Shown here: one piece after another, positions 26,458-34,510 of the stretch
How the letters are laid out: each line of letters opens with the position of its first letter
Position numbering within the stretch: the stretch's first letter is position 1
From: Sulfitobacter brevis
Lineage (GTDB): Bacteria; Pseudomonadota; Alphaproteobacteria; Rhodobacterales; Rhodobacteraceae
Length of the DNA stretch: 64,000 bases
Direction: 5' to 3'
NCBI RefSeq assembly: GCF_900112755.1
Contig: NZ_FOMW01000012.1
Coordinates: forward strand, 27,627 to 91,626
Made by a program: the position numbers and the translations under genes
The notes under the pieces: model-generated
What the model was told of the DNA's origin: nothing
The model's database searches: none
What the model saw: only the letters and a program-made list of their open reading frames with translations

Positions 26458-27807
26458 TCAGATCCCCTCGCGCAGAATCTTTGTCATTCTGTTCTGGCGC
26501 GCGATTTCGGCGCTAAGATCAAATGTGACCATCTGACCGTCGCGCACCACATCCTTGCCCTCCACGATCAGATCGCGAACCGTCGTCGGCCCTGCCAGCA
26601 ACAGCGCCGCCGGATCCCAGCTTCCGGCGCTATGCACACCGCTGACATCCCAAATTGCCACGTCCGCACGCTTGCCCCCGGCAAGGCGGCCACAATCGGC
26701 ACGGCCCAGCACATCGGCACCATGACGGGTTGCGAGGGTAAGCGCTTCACGCGGACTCATCGCGCTGGCGCCTTGGCTGACCCGTTGCAATAACATCGCC
26801 TGACGTGCCTCGGCCATCAGGTTGCCCGCATCGTTGCTGGCGCTGCCATCCACACCCAGCCCGACCCGCACACCCGCATCCACCATGGCGCGCACCGGGG
26901 CGATGCCAGAGCCAAGGCGGCAATTCGAGCACGGACAATGCGCAACACCCGTGCCAGTCGCGGCGAAAAGCGCGATTTCGTCAGCATCCAGTTTGACACA
27001 ATGGGCGTGCCATACGTCCGGCCCGACCCAGCCGAGGCTTTCGGCATATTGCCCGGGACGGGTGCCAAAGGCTTGCAGCGAATACTGCACATCCTCGTCG
27101 TTCTCGGCCAGATGGGTGTGCATCATCACGCCCTTGTCCCTTGCCAGCACAGCAGTTTCCCGCATCAGGCTGCGGCTGACTGAAAACGGCGAACAAGGCG
27201 CCAGCCCGACACGGCACATCGCGCCTTCGTCGCGGTCGTGAAAAGCATCGACCAAACGGATGCAATCTTCGAGAATAGCTTCTTCGCCCTCCACCAATGT
27301 GTCGGGTGGCAAGCCGCCGCGACTGCGCCCGATGCTCATAGAGCCGCGCGTGGGATGAAACCGCAACCCGACGTCGCGAGCGGCATAGATCGTGTCATCC
27401 AGCCTTGCGCCATTGGGGAATAAATACAGGTGATCCGAGGACAACGAGCACCCGGATAGCGCCAGTTCGGCCAACCCGACGCGGGTCGATACCGCCATGT
27501 GGTCCGGCGTGAACTGTGCCCAGATTTTATAAAGCGTGGTTAGCCAGTCAAATAGAGGCGCATTTTGCGCTTCTGGCACGGCACGGGTCAGGGTCTGGTA
27601 TAAATGATGGTGCGTATTCACCAAACCGGGCGTCACCACACATCCGTCGGCTTCAATCACCCGCCCTGCCGTGGTCAGCCCCACGCCAACTTCGATGATT
27701 ACGCCGTCGCGGATGAGCACATCAGCACCCACAAGCTCGCGCGCGGCATCATCCATTGTCAGGATATAATCCGCGTTGCGGATGAGTGTTTCGGAAAAAG
27801 GTTTCAT
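26458..27807 (-). CDS. 8-oxoguanine deaminase-like amidohydrolase
   Basis: This 449-residue enzyme belongs to the cytosine-deaminase/AtzB-like amidohydrolases. It has the metal motif TPGLVNTHHHLYQTLTRA, VMMHTHLAENDEDVQYSLQ, the VWHAHCVKLDADEI histidine and GVAHCPCSNCRLGSGIAP followed by GLGVDGSASNDAGNLMAE. The last combination is seen in proteins shown to deaminate 8-oxoguanine and often mislabelled hydroxydechloroatrazine hydrolase. The ATG at 27807 follows a GAGGTAG site. Deamination would turn mutagenic 8-oxoguanine base into urate. Substrate is inferred; s-triazine or isocytosine deamination are alternatives. Confidence 0.8.
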   Translation of the reverse strand: MKPFSETLIRNADYILTMDDAARELVGADVLIRDGVIIEVGVGLTTAGRVIEADGCVVTPGLVNTHHHLYQTLTRAVPEAQNAPLFDWLTTLYKIWAQFTPDHMAVSTRVGLAELALSGCSLSSDHLYLFPNGARLDDTIYAARDVGLRFHPTRGSMSIGRSRGGLPPDTLVEGEEAILEDCIRLVDAFHDRDEGAMCRVGLAPCSPFSVSRSLMRETAVLARDKGVMMHTHLAENDEDVQYSLQAFGTRPGQYAESLGWVGPDVWHAHCVKLDADEIALFAATGTGVAHCPCSNCRLGSGIAPVRAMVDAGVRVGLGVDGSASNDAGNLMAEARQAMLLQRVSQGASAMSPREALTLATRHGADVLGRADCGRLAGGKRADVAIWDVSGVHSAGSWDPAALLLAGPTTVRDLIVEGKDVVRDGQMVTFDLSAEIARQNRMTKILREGI

Positions 27808-27917
27808 GCTACCTCGTCGGCCCGCCTCATGCATGAAACCGGTATCGATGGAAAACGGGATGAGAACCGATACACGCCCCAGTTTCGCAGGCGCATATCA
27901 GTGCGTCAAGCCAACTC

Positions 27918-28709
27918 TCAGAAATGCTTGAGGATTTCCAAGGCTTGCGCGTGGATTTGCGGGTTCGCCGCCGCGATGGCACGGCCCCCGCCATGGGCCG
28001 GATTGCCCTGCCAATCGGTCACTAAGCCGCCAGCCGCCTGAACGACCGCAATTGGCGCGCAGATGTCATAGGGTGCCAGCCCCGCCTCAATGACCAGATC
28101 AACCTGCCCTGCCGCGACCAGCGCGTAAGCGTAACAATCCATCCCGTAGCGGGTAAGCTGTGCCTTGCTTGCGACGGCTTTGAAACCGGCCGCATCCTCG
28201 GGCGCGCCGACTTCCGGGAAAGTCGTAAACACAATCGCCTTTGACAGATCGCGCGGGGTCATTGTGGCAAGAGTGAATTGGCCATGTGGGCCATTAAGCA
28301 CCGCGCCATTTGGCGCCCCTTCGAACCGTTCGCCGATATAGGGCTGGTCGATAATCCCGTAAAAAGGGCCGTTGGCGTCGGAAAGCGCGATCAACACGCC
28401 CCAAGTCGGCGTGCCGCTGACAAACCCGCGGGTGCCGTCAATCGGGTCGAGCACCCATGTCAAACCGGAGGTGCCCGCAACTGTGCCATATTCCTCGCCC
28501 AGGATGGCATCGTCGGGCCGCTCTTTGGCAAGGATTTCGCGCATCGCCCGCTCAGCCGCGCGGTCGGCTTCCGTCACCGGATCATAGCCCCCACTCAACT
28601 TGTTATCCGCCACCAAACTGCTGGCGCGGAAATACGGCAAAACCACCGCCCGCGCCGCGTCTGCAAGCAGATGCGCGACACGGCGGATGTCGGGGTCAAA
28701 AGATGTCAT
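27918..28709 (-). CDS. hisN: Histidinol-phosphatase of the inositol-monophosphatase family
   Basis: This 263-residue protein carries the Mg2+-dependent phosphatase motifs GEEYG (position about 72), WVLDPIDGTRGFVSG and the C-terminal APYDICAPIAVVQAAGG. The family catalyses histidinol phosphate to histidinol in many Alphaproteobacteria, and the size and DPIDGTR-FV-G sequence fit HisN better than SuhB. The start at 28709 is used because the 20-codon extension upstream is palindromic intergenic DNA. It follows an XRE regulator gene by 74 bp. Confidence 0.85.
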   Translation of the reverse strand: MTSFDPDIRRVAHLLADAARAVVLPYFRASSLVADNKLSGGYDPVTEADRAAERAMREILAKERPDDAILGEEYGTVAGTSGLTWVLDPIDGTRGFVSGTPTWGVLIALSDANGPFYGIIDQPYIGERFEGAPNGAVLNGPHGQFTLATMTPRDLSKAIVFTTFPEVGAPEDAAGFKAVASKAQLTRYGMDCYAYALVAAGQVDLVIEAGLAPYDICAPIAVVQAAGGLVTDWQGNPAHGGGRAIAAANPQIHAQALEILKHF

Positions 28710-28783
28710 GATGCGTTCAGCGCCCGTTGTCATAGCGGGTGAAGTGCCAGCTTCGCGGTTGCAATGCAAGCGCCCCGCTACAG

Positions 28784-29158
28784 CTAAGCGACGTCGCTAA
28801 GCACCCGTGCCAGTTCGAACAACCGGCGGCGCTGGTGTTCGGGAATCGCATAGTATGAGCGCACCAGATCCATCGCTTCCTTGTCGCCCATCAGGTCAAC
28901 AGTCGCATCCCGCTTGATCGGCGCACCTCCTTCATCTTCGGATTTCAGCCCGTCGAAAAAGAATGAGACTTCGACCTCAAGCGCGTCTGCAATGTCCCAC
29001 AGCCGTGAAGCACTGACACGGTTGGCACCGGTTTCATATTTCTGGATTTGTTGGAATTTTATCCCGACAATCTCGGCCAGTTTCTGTTGGGTCATGCCCG
29101 CCAGCCACCGTCGCTGACGGATCCGCTTACCAACGTGTACATCTACCTTGTGCGCCAT
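28784..29158 (-). CDS. XRE-family transcriptional regulator
   Basis: This 124-residue protein has a Cro/CI-type helix-turn-helix (residues about 10-68, RQRRWLAGMTQQKLAEIVG and FQQIQKYETGANRVSASRLW) and a C-terminal acidic region ending with EHQRRRLFELARVLSDVA. Regulators of this small size and order are widely conserved in Alphaproteobacteria. Its target is unknown. It has a 430-bp upstream gap and may run into hisN. Confidence 0.88.
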   Translation of the reverse strand: MAHKVDVHVGKRIRQRRWLAGMTQQKLAEIVGIKFQQIQKYETGANRVSASRLWDIADALEVEVSFFFDGLKSEDEGGAPIKRDATVDLMGDKEAMDLVRSYYAIPEHQRRRLFELARVLSDVA

Positions 29159-29588
29159 GGTGCCTCTTCCAAACTATAAAAACGTCTAATGCCGTTGAAC
29201 TGATTACGAATGCCGAATGCCTATGATCCAAACCGACCTTAACTTCGCTCGATGCAATATAGGCGGGTGATTTCTACCAGCAAATACATTTTACGTGAAT
29301 ATGCAAGTAAATGGTTAACATTTCTGCAACTCAAAGGATAGCGTGTTTCCGGCTCTCTTTGCCGTACGAGCCCGCAACACATACCACTATCAGAATAAAT
29401 TGCCTAGTCTGCACCCTGGCGCCGCGCGCTAAGGCCCTACCCTGGCGTGAATTGATTCCACTCATAATTGAATAAAATTCTAATCTTATGGTTAATATCT
29501 CGCCTTTAGGAGCGCTGTTGGGAGCACTATCAGCTTTTAATCGCTCTCAGCCGAAGCCGCTGCGCCACGATTGTCACCGCAACGGCCA
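29159..29588. other. Intergenic region upstream of the XRE gene
   Basis: This gap has lower G+C around 29260-29340 and 29455-29510, which should hold the promoter of the XRE gene and perhaps the end of the lysR transcript. I see no ORF with a start and ribosome site, no tRNA and no clear terminator hairpin. A small RNA cannot be excluded. Confidence 0.4.
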
Positions 29589-30467
29589 TCACACAGCTCG
29601 CAGTTTAGCCGCGCCAAACGTGCTGGAAAACGCCGTGCGGAGCAATTCGGCCAGATGTAGCGCCACCTCCCCAGTCGCTGCCTGCCCGCCGTATAGGTTG
29701 ATCTGTTGGCGCGGCAGTTTCGGCAAGGTGCCGCCGTGGTCGATCCGCTCCAGATAGGGCGGCTCGGTTCCTTCGATCATGGCATGGGCGGCCAAATCGG
29801 CGCTAACGGCGGCTTCGATGGTGCGGTCGCTATCGGTGTCCACGCTCATCTCCCACGGAATATCCGCGGCATCCAGGGCGGCCACGACGTCCGGTCTGAA
29901 CATGCAAAAGCGGCAGAATGCCAGCCGCAACGGGCGCTGACGCCAAGCCACACCGCCCGGTGCACCAACCCAGAGCAATTCTTTCACTGCCAGTGTTTCC
30001 GCCCCACGGTCCGGTGCCGTTTCGGTGGTCAGGACCAGATCACAATCGCCCTTGGCGAACTGCTCGCGCAACACCTTTGTATGGGAGGCCTCAAGCTGCA
30101 CCTTCACGCGCGGATAGGCCGCGTGAAACTGCCTGAGCACATAGGGGATCGCCGGATAAACAATGTCATGCGGCACACCGAGCCTGATCTCGCCCTCGAA
30201 AGCCTGATCGGTCAGCCGTCCGATTACCTCGTCATTCAGCGCCACCATCCGGCGTGCATAGGCCAGCAGCTGCTCACCCGAGGGGGTGAGCGCAATGGTG
30301 CGGCCCGATCGGTCCAACAGGTTCAGCCCCAGAATTTTTTCCAGCCGCTTCAACTGCATTGAGACCGCCGACTGGGTCAGGTGCAGAAATCCGGCAGCCC
30401 GCGTGACGCCGCCAGAATCGGCCACAGCAACAAAAGACCGCAGGGTCGTGATGTCGAGATTGCGCAT
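29589..30467 (-). CDS. LysR-family transcriptional regulator
   Basis: The 292-residue protein has the LysR winged helix-turn-helix at the N-terminus (ITTLRSFVAVADSGGVTRAAG, HLTQSAVSMQLKRLEKILGL) and a periplasmic-binding-like effector domain (about residues 90-290). It is divergent from a DUF1127 gene with 121 bp between the starts. This pair is common in Rhodobacteraceae and suggests that the regulator controls the DUF1127 gene. Ligand unknown. Confidence 0.92.
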   Translation of the reverse strand: MRNLDITTLRSFVAVADSGGVTRAAGFLHLTQSAVSMQLKRLEKILGLNLLDRSGRTIALTPSGEQLLAYARRMVALNDEVIGRLTDQAFEGEIRLGVPHDIVYPAIPYVLRQFHAAYPRVKVQLEASHTKVLREQFAKGDCDLVLTTETAPDRGAETLAVKELLWVGAPGGVAWRQRPLRLAFCRFCMFRPDVVAALDAADIPWEMSVDTDSDRTIEAAVSADLAAHAMIEGTEPPYLERIDHGGTLPKLPRQQINLYGGQAATGEVALHLAELLRTAFSSTFGAAKLRAV

Positions 30468-30539
30468 ATATCAATATCCCTGATGTGAGTCGGAACAAAC
30501 ATTCATTTTTATTATGTTCACGTCCGCGCCATATATCAA
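30465..30539. promoter_or_regulatory. Direct CATATATCAA repeats between lysR and DUF1127 gene
   Basis: The identical decamer CATATATCAA occurs at 30465-30474 (overlapping the lysR start) and at 30530-30539, 65 bases apart. It lies in the shared control region and is a candidate site for the LysR protein. Confidence 0.4.
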
Positions 30540-30588
30540 GCATCAGAATACAAAACGCTCAAACATCACAAAAACGAAAGGCTTCAAC

Positions 30589-30816
30589 ATGATCGCCCTG
30601 CACAACACGCAACTCGAAACCCGTTCCGCCGCCTCGCGCAAAGCCCCTCGCACTGCCCTGAATGGGCTTCTGCACCGGATTGCGGCCTGGCGCAGCCGCC
30701 GCGCGCTCGCCGCGCTCACAACCGACCAACTGCACGATATCGGCCTCTCACGCGACGCTGCGGACAAAGAAGCCCACCGCGGGATTTGGGACGCGCCCGC
30801 CAACTGGCGCTGCTAA
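30589..30816 (+). CDS. DUF1127 small protein
   Basis: This 75-residue protein has the C-terminal DUF1127 pattern RRALAALTTDQLHDIGLSRD. The ATG at 30589 is chosen for the GAAAGG site 8 bases before it; an in-frame upstream ATG gives an implausible 25-residue leader. DUF1127 proteins are arginine-rich and, where studied in Alphaproteobacteria, act in RNA turnover and phosphate or sRNA regulation. The divergent LysR gene is the likely controller. Confidence 0.85.
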   Translation: MIALHNTQLETRSAASRKAPRTALNGLLHRIAAWRSRRALAALTTDQLHDIGLSRDAADKEAHRGIWDAPANWRC

Positions 30817-30940
30817 CCCGCGCAAAGCTGCGGGGTTTCGGGGAAATAGTCTTGAATATCAGGCCCACACATCCGATATTCACTACAATACCCGTGACCG
30901 AGCCTCTCGGCACGCAACTTTTGCCATATGGAGGTCATAG

Positions 30941-31717
30941 ATGGCTGACGTGAATACAATCCGGAGCGCTGCCGGTACCCGCTCCGCTGCCATAGACGCG
31001 GGGCTGCGCGCGCATATGAACAAGGTGTACGGCACCATGTCCATCGGGATGCTGATTACCTTCGCGGCCGCTTGGGCGCTATCCGGGCTGGCGGTCACGA
31101 CCGATCCTGCCGCCGGTGTCGCACAGCTCAGCGAAAGCAAATATCTGACGCAGCTTGGCTATTATCTTTATGCTTCACCGCTCAAATGGGTCGTGATGTT
31201 CGCGCCTCTGGCCTTTGTTTTCGGCTTTAGCGCGATGATCAATCGCATGTCCGCCGCCACGGCGCAGGTCGTTTTCTATGCCTTCGCAGCAGTGATGGGC
31301 GTCTCGATCAGCTCGATCTTTCTGGTCTTCACCGGCTATTCCATCGCGCAGGTCTTCTTGATCACTGCCATCGCTTTTGCGGGGCTGTCGCTTTATGGTT
31401 ATACCACCAAGAAGGATATCTCCGGCTGGGGTAGCTTCCTGATCATGGGTGTCATCGGCCTGATCGTTGCGTCGATCGTGAACATCTTCCTCGCCTCTTC
31501 GGCGCTGATGTTCGCAATTTCCGCCATCGGCGTGCTGATCTTTGCGGGCCTTACCGCCTACGACACGCAAAAGATCAAGACCGAGTATCTGGCCCATGCG
31601 CATACCGGTGACAGCGAATGGTTGGGCAAAGCCGCAATCATGGGCGCGCTGAACCTCTACCTCGACTTCATCAACATGTTCATGATGCTGCTGCAACTCT
31701 TCGGCAACCGCGAATAA
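30941..31717 (+). CDS. Bax inhibitor-1/YccA family membrane protein
   Basis: The 258-residue protein has seven predicted membrane segments and the BI-1 features MNKVYGTMSIGMLITFAAAW near the N-terminus, GVSISSIFLVFTGYSIAQVF and GLTAYDTQKIKTEYLAHAH near the C-terminus, where YDT is the conserved Asp-containing motif. BI-1/YccA proteins modulate membrane protease FtsH or act as Ca2+/H+-leak channels. It stands alone and ends with a terminator. Confidence 0.93.
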   Translation: MADVNTIRSAAGTRSAAIDAGLRAHMNKVYGTMSIGMLITFAAAWALSGLAVTTDPAAGVAQLSESKYLTQLGYYLYASPLKWVVMFAPLAFVFGFSAMINRMSAATAQVVFYAFAAVMGVSISSIFLVFTGYSIAQVFLITAIAFAGLSLYGYTTKKDISGWGSFLIMGVIGLIVASIVNIFLASSALMFAISAIGVLIFAGLTAYDTQKIKTEYLAHAHTGDSEWLGKAAIMGALNLYLDFINMFMMLLQLFGNRE

Positions 31718-31743
31718 TCTGCCGATATTTCTGATGTACGACA

Positions 31744-31776
31744 ACGGGCCGATCCTCACAAAGGATCGGTCCGTTT
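31744..31776. terminator. Intrinsic terminator after the BI-1 gene
   Basis: ACGGGCCGATCCT (31744-31756) pairs with AGGATCGGTCCGT (31762-31774) with one wobble and is followed by a short T-rich stretch. It separates convergent genes. Confidence 0.8.
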
Positions 31777-31855
31777 CTGTTTGGCCATGCCAGACCTGCC
31801 GGCTTGTGACAAAGAGCGCGTGCGGCAAAGCCGCTCCTTTGAATGAGCTGACCCG

Positions 31856-32542
31856 TCAGATCCCGCCGAACAGCCGCCCGACGGCTGCCGTGACGGCCAT
31901 CGCAAGAGTTCCCCACAGTACCGCACGCCTCACTGCAGGGCCCTTGGGCGCGCCGCCGAAATGCGCGCCGACGCTGCCTAGCAATACCAGAGCCAACACC
32001 GCCACACCGGCCACCACAGCGGCCCTCAACCCCATCGGAGCCACACCCACAGCCAGCAAAGGCAAACCACCCCCGACCGCAAAGGCCAGTGCCGAGGCGC
32101 CCGCCGCCTGCAACGGGTTTGCGTTGCCAGCCAGCCCGAACATCCCCAACTCTTCGCGGGCATGGGCGCCAAGCGCATCGTGATCGGTCATTTGTGCTGC
32201 GACCTCCAACGCAAGATCGCTCTCGACGCCGCGATTCTCCAGCCCTTCGGCGAGTTCGCTCAGCTCGTAATCGGGGTCTTCGATCAGCGCGACCCGCTCG
32301 CGCTCCAGATCGGCTTCCTCCACATCGGCCTGCGCGGAAACCGAGACATACTCGCCTGCCGCCATCGACAGCGCACCCGCGGTCAGCCCCGCCAATCCGG
32401 TCAGCATCACGTTGCTATGGACCATCCCCGCCGAACTGACCCCAACCAGCAGGCTGGCAGAGGAAACAATACCGTCATTGGCACCGAGCACAGCGGCGCG
32501 TAGCCAATTGCTCCGGTTGATGTAATGGCCTTCTTTGGGCAT
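31856..32542 (-). CDS. VIT-family (CCC1-type) iron/manganese transporter
   Basis: This 228-residue membrane protein has the VIT opening WLRAAVLGANDGIVSSASLL, then GLTAGALSMAAGEYVSVSAQ with the metal-binding and transport residues, an acidic cytosolic loop (EEADLERERVALIEDPD), and three C-terminal membrane helices. Family members export or sequester Fe2+ or Mn2+. The gene sits next to a 49-residue lipoprotein gene on the same strand, 67 bp downstream of it. Confidence 0.92.
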   Translation of the reverse strand: MPKEGHYINRSNWLRAAVLGANDGIVSSASLLVGVSSAGMVHSNVMLTGLAGLTAGALSMAAGEYVSVSAQADVEEADLERERVALIEDPDYELSELAEGLENRGVESDLALEVAAQMTDHDALGAHAREELGMFGLAGNANPLQAAGASALAFAVGGGLPLLAVGVAPMGLRAAVVAGVAVLALVLLGSVGAHFGGAPKGPAVRRAVLWGTLAMAVTAAVGRLFGGI

Positions 32543-32609
32543 GAAAGCGCCCCCCGATAAAACAAATAGGCGCGTCCCTTACACAGGCACGCTGTGGGGC
32601 GCAATCAGC

Positions 32610-32759
32610 TTAGAAGGGTTCAGTGCCGATACCGGTAAATCCGACGCTATGCGAATAAGCGCCACCAAATACCGGCGACGGGGGCGGGCCGCCCAGTTGA
32701 CCGGCGCAGGCCGAAACAAAGCTGATAAGAGCCACTGCAATCAGTGTTTTTCGGGTCAT
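32610..32759 (-). CDS. 49-residue lipoprotein
   Basis: The reverse strand from ATG at 32759 encodes MTRKTLIAVALISFVSACAG followed by QLGGPPPSPVFGGAYSHSVG and a short tail. A typical lipobox (VSAC) ends the signal peptide, so the mature product is a tiny membrane-anchored lipoprotein of about 31 residues. An AAGGAAAT site precedes the start. It is too short for ordinary gene lists. Two perfect 6+1+6 palindromes lie 22-34 and 100-112 bases upstream. Function unknown. Confidence 0.75.
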   Translation of the reverse strand: MTRKTLIAVALISFVSACAGQLGGPPPSPVFGGAYSHSVGFTGIGTEPF

Positions 32760-32780
32760 GGTAATTTCCTTGGCAGAGGA

Positions 32781-32871
32781 TACCTGACAGGTATCGCCGC
32801 TCTACCCTGACAAAGCAAGCTGCACGACAGGACAGAAAGCGGCTGTGAGGGCGTGCGCTGCCTGTCAGGCA
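32781..32871. promoter_or_regulatory. Twin palindromes TRCCTG-N-CAGGYA
   Basis: TACCTG-A-CAGGTA (32781-32793) and TGCCTG-T-CAGGCA (32859-32871) are perfect 6+1+6 inverted repeats 78 bases apart. A degenerate third copy lies near 32946-32957. They sit upstream of the 49-residue lipoprotein start, so they look like operators for it. No matching regulator is in the window, and the binding protein is unknown. Confidence 0.6.
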
Positions 32872-32988
32872 TCTGACGTCCCTAGGGGATATTGTGAGCG
32901 CCTGCGCCCTGCAATCCTCTGACAGCTATCGCGAGCTGCCGTTTGACCCGTCAGGCAGCAAGACCCGGCACACCTGCCGCCACAAACG

Positions 32989-33013
32989 AAAAAGGCCGCG
33001 CTGCAGCGCGGCC
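32989..33013 (-). terminator. Intrinsic terminator of rpmG
   Basis: The self-complementary GGCCGCGCTGCAGCGCGGCC (32994-33013) is followed on the minus strand by five T (32989-32993). It lies 26 bases beyond the rpmG stop. Confidence 0.88.
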
Positions 33014-33038
33014 CTTCAAGAACTAAGGTCAGGCGATC

Positions 33039-33206
33039 TTACTTGATCTTGCCTTCCTTGTACTCGACGTGCTTGCGGATAACGGGGTCGTACTTTTTGA
33101 TGACCATTTTCTCGGTCATGGTACGCGCGTTCTTTTTGGTGACGTAAAAGTGGCCTGTACCCGCGGACGAGTTCAGGCGGATCTTGATTGTGGTTGGCTT
33201 CGCCAT
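33039..33206 (-). CDS. rpmG: 50S ribosomal protein L33
   Basis: The reverse strand encodes 55 residues, [20 protein letters not shown] then [20 protein letters not shown] and [15 protein letters not shown]. This is L33 of the alphaproteobacterial cysteine-free type (no CxxC zinc ribbon). It forms part of the large ribosomal subunit near the E site. It has its own terminator and stands alone. Confidence 0.98.
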   Translation of the reverse strand: MAKPTTIKIRLNSSAGTGHFYVTKKNARTMTEKMVIKKYDPVIRKHVEYKEGKIK

Positions 33207-33388
33207 TGGTCTTCTCCTGCTGCACCGCCCGGCCCTGCGGGGTGCGTGAATCCTGAAGCTTGGCTTCTAAGGATGTGCGGCCCCGAGTCAACCGCTATTT
33301 CGCCCGTCGTCGCGTCCACTCCGGCAAAAACCTGCTTTTTGAGGCACCTTTCACCATTTCGCTGTAAAAGGTCGGGAAAGGTCAATTT

Positions 33389-33797
33389 GCGTGGAAGGCC
33401 TATAAGCCGGATTTTGTCTCCCCCGAACCGAAGTTTGAGGGTGGATGACCATTCATCTAACCACACCGTTGCCGATGCAGCTACAGCTGCCAACCCGGAC
33501 CTGCTGGGGAAGAAGCATCCCCGCCCGTTGCCGAGCACGCGGTCCCTATTTGGCATTGCTCCCAGTGGGGCTTGCCCTGCCGCCCCTGTTGCCAGCGGCG
33601 CGGTGGGCTCTTACCCCACCGTTTCACCCTTACCCCAAAGTCCCCGCAGAAGCGGCTGTTCGGGGCGGTTTATTTTCTGTGGCGCTCTCCGTCGGGTTGC
33701 CCCGCCCGGGTGTTACCCGGCACCGTATCTTCTTGGAGTCCGGACTTTCCTCGACCTTGTTGCCAAGACCGCGGTCATCCAGCCTTCCACGCCCGCC
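33389..33797 (-). ncRNA. rnpB: RNase P RNA (class A)
   Basis: The minus strand shows the conserved 5' region GAGGAAAGTCCGGACTCC, the mid-region GGTAAGGGTGAAACGGTGGG and the 3' region AATCCGGCTTATAGGCC, with ends CGTGGAAGG and CCTTCCACG pairing as helix P1. It is the catalytic RNA that removes tRNA 5' leaders. The 5' and 3' ends are placed from P1 and could be off by a few bases. Confidence 0.95.
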
Positions 33798-33844
33798 TGC
33801 CCTAGCCTCGCGACCAAGTGGCGTCAATGGTGCAGCAGCACTGG

Positions 33845-34510
33845 CTAGGACGGCAAGGCCGCAAGATCGGCAGGCACCAGCGGCCCCTGACCTTGCGGGC
33901 GAAACCGTAGGCGCACGGCGGCCAGCAGCGTGGCGTCATCGACAGCAGCGGTAAAACCAGCCGCCTTGGCCGCTTGCCGGAACCGCTTGGCGTCAACCGC
34001 ACCTTGAGGCGCGCCGACAAAACCCTGCCGCGCCAGCCCCTGAAGCGCCAGCCGCGACCAATCGAATCGCGGGCCGGGATCAATCTTGCGCCCCGGTGCG
34101 AGATCGGAATGCCCGATCACCCCTTCGGGCGGAATATCCCAGCGCGCCATGATGCCGCGCAACAGCGCTTCCAGCGCCGCCATTTGCGGTTCGGAAAACG
34201 GATGGGTGCCACGGTTATCAAGCTCGATGCCAATGGAACGGGAATTGATGTCGGTCTGCCCCGCCCATTCGCCAGCGCCCGCATGCCACGCGCGCTGGTC
34301 CTCAGCGACCATTTGTACAACGCAGCCCTTGGCAGAGATCAGGTAATGCGCTGACACCTCGGCACTGGGGTCGCACAACCGCTCAAGCGCGGCCTCAGCG
34401 CTTTGCATCGCTGTGTAGTGCAACACGATCAGCTTTGGCGTCAGCCCGTCGCGCCGCGCCCCGCAATTGGGGGACGGGCATTGCGCAATCTCGGCTGAAG
34501 GCACCGGCAT
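33845..34510 (-). CDS. AmpD-like N-acetylmuramoyl-L-alanine amidase
   Basis: This 221-residue amidase_2 domain protein has the zinc ligands in LIVLHYTAMQSAEAAL and GVIGHSDLAPGRKIDPGPRF, plus VSAHYLISAKGCVVQMV and SRSIGIELDNRG. It cleaves the amide bond between MurNAc (or anhydroMurNAc) and L-Ala in cell-wall turnover. There is no signal peptide, which fits cytosolic AmpD. It lies between rnpB and a lipoprotein gene whose stop abuts its start. Confidence 0.92.
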   Translation of the reverse strand: MPVPSAEIAQCPSPNCGARRDGLTPKLIVLHYTAMQSAEAALERLCDPSAEVSAHYLISAKGCVVQMVAEDQRAWHAGAGEWAGQTDINSRSIGIELDNRGTHPFSEPQMAALEALLRGIMARWDIPPEGVIGHSDLAPGRKIDPGPRFDWSRLALQGLARQGFVGAPQGAVDAKRFRQAAKAAGFTAAVDDATLLAAVRLRFRPQGQGPLVPADLAALPS

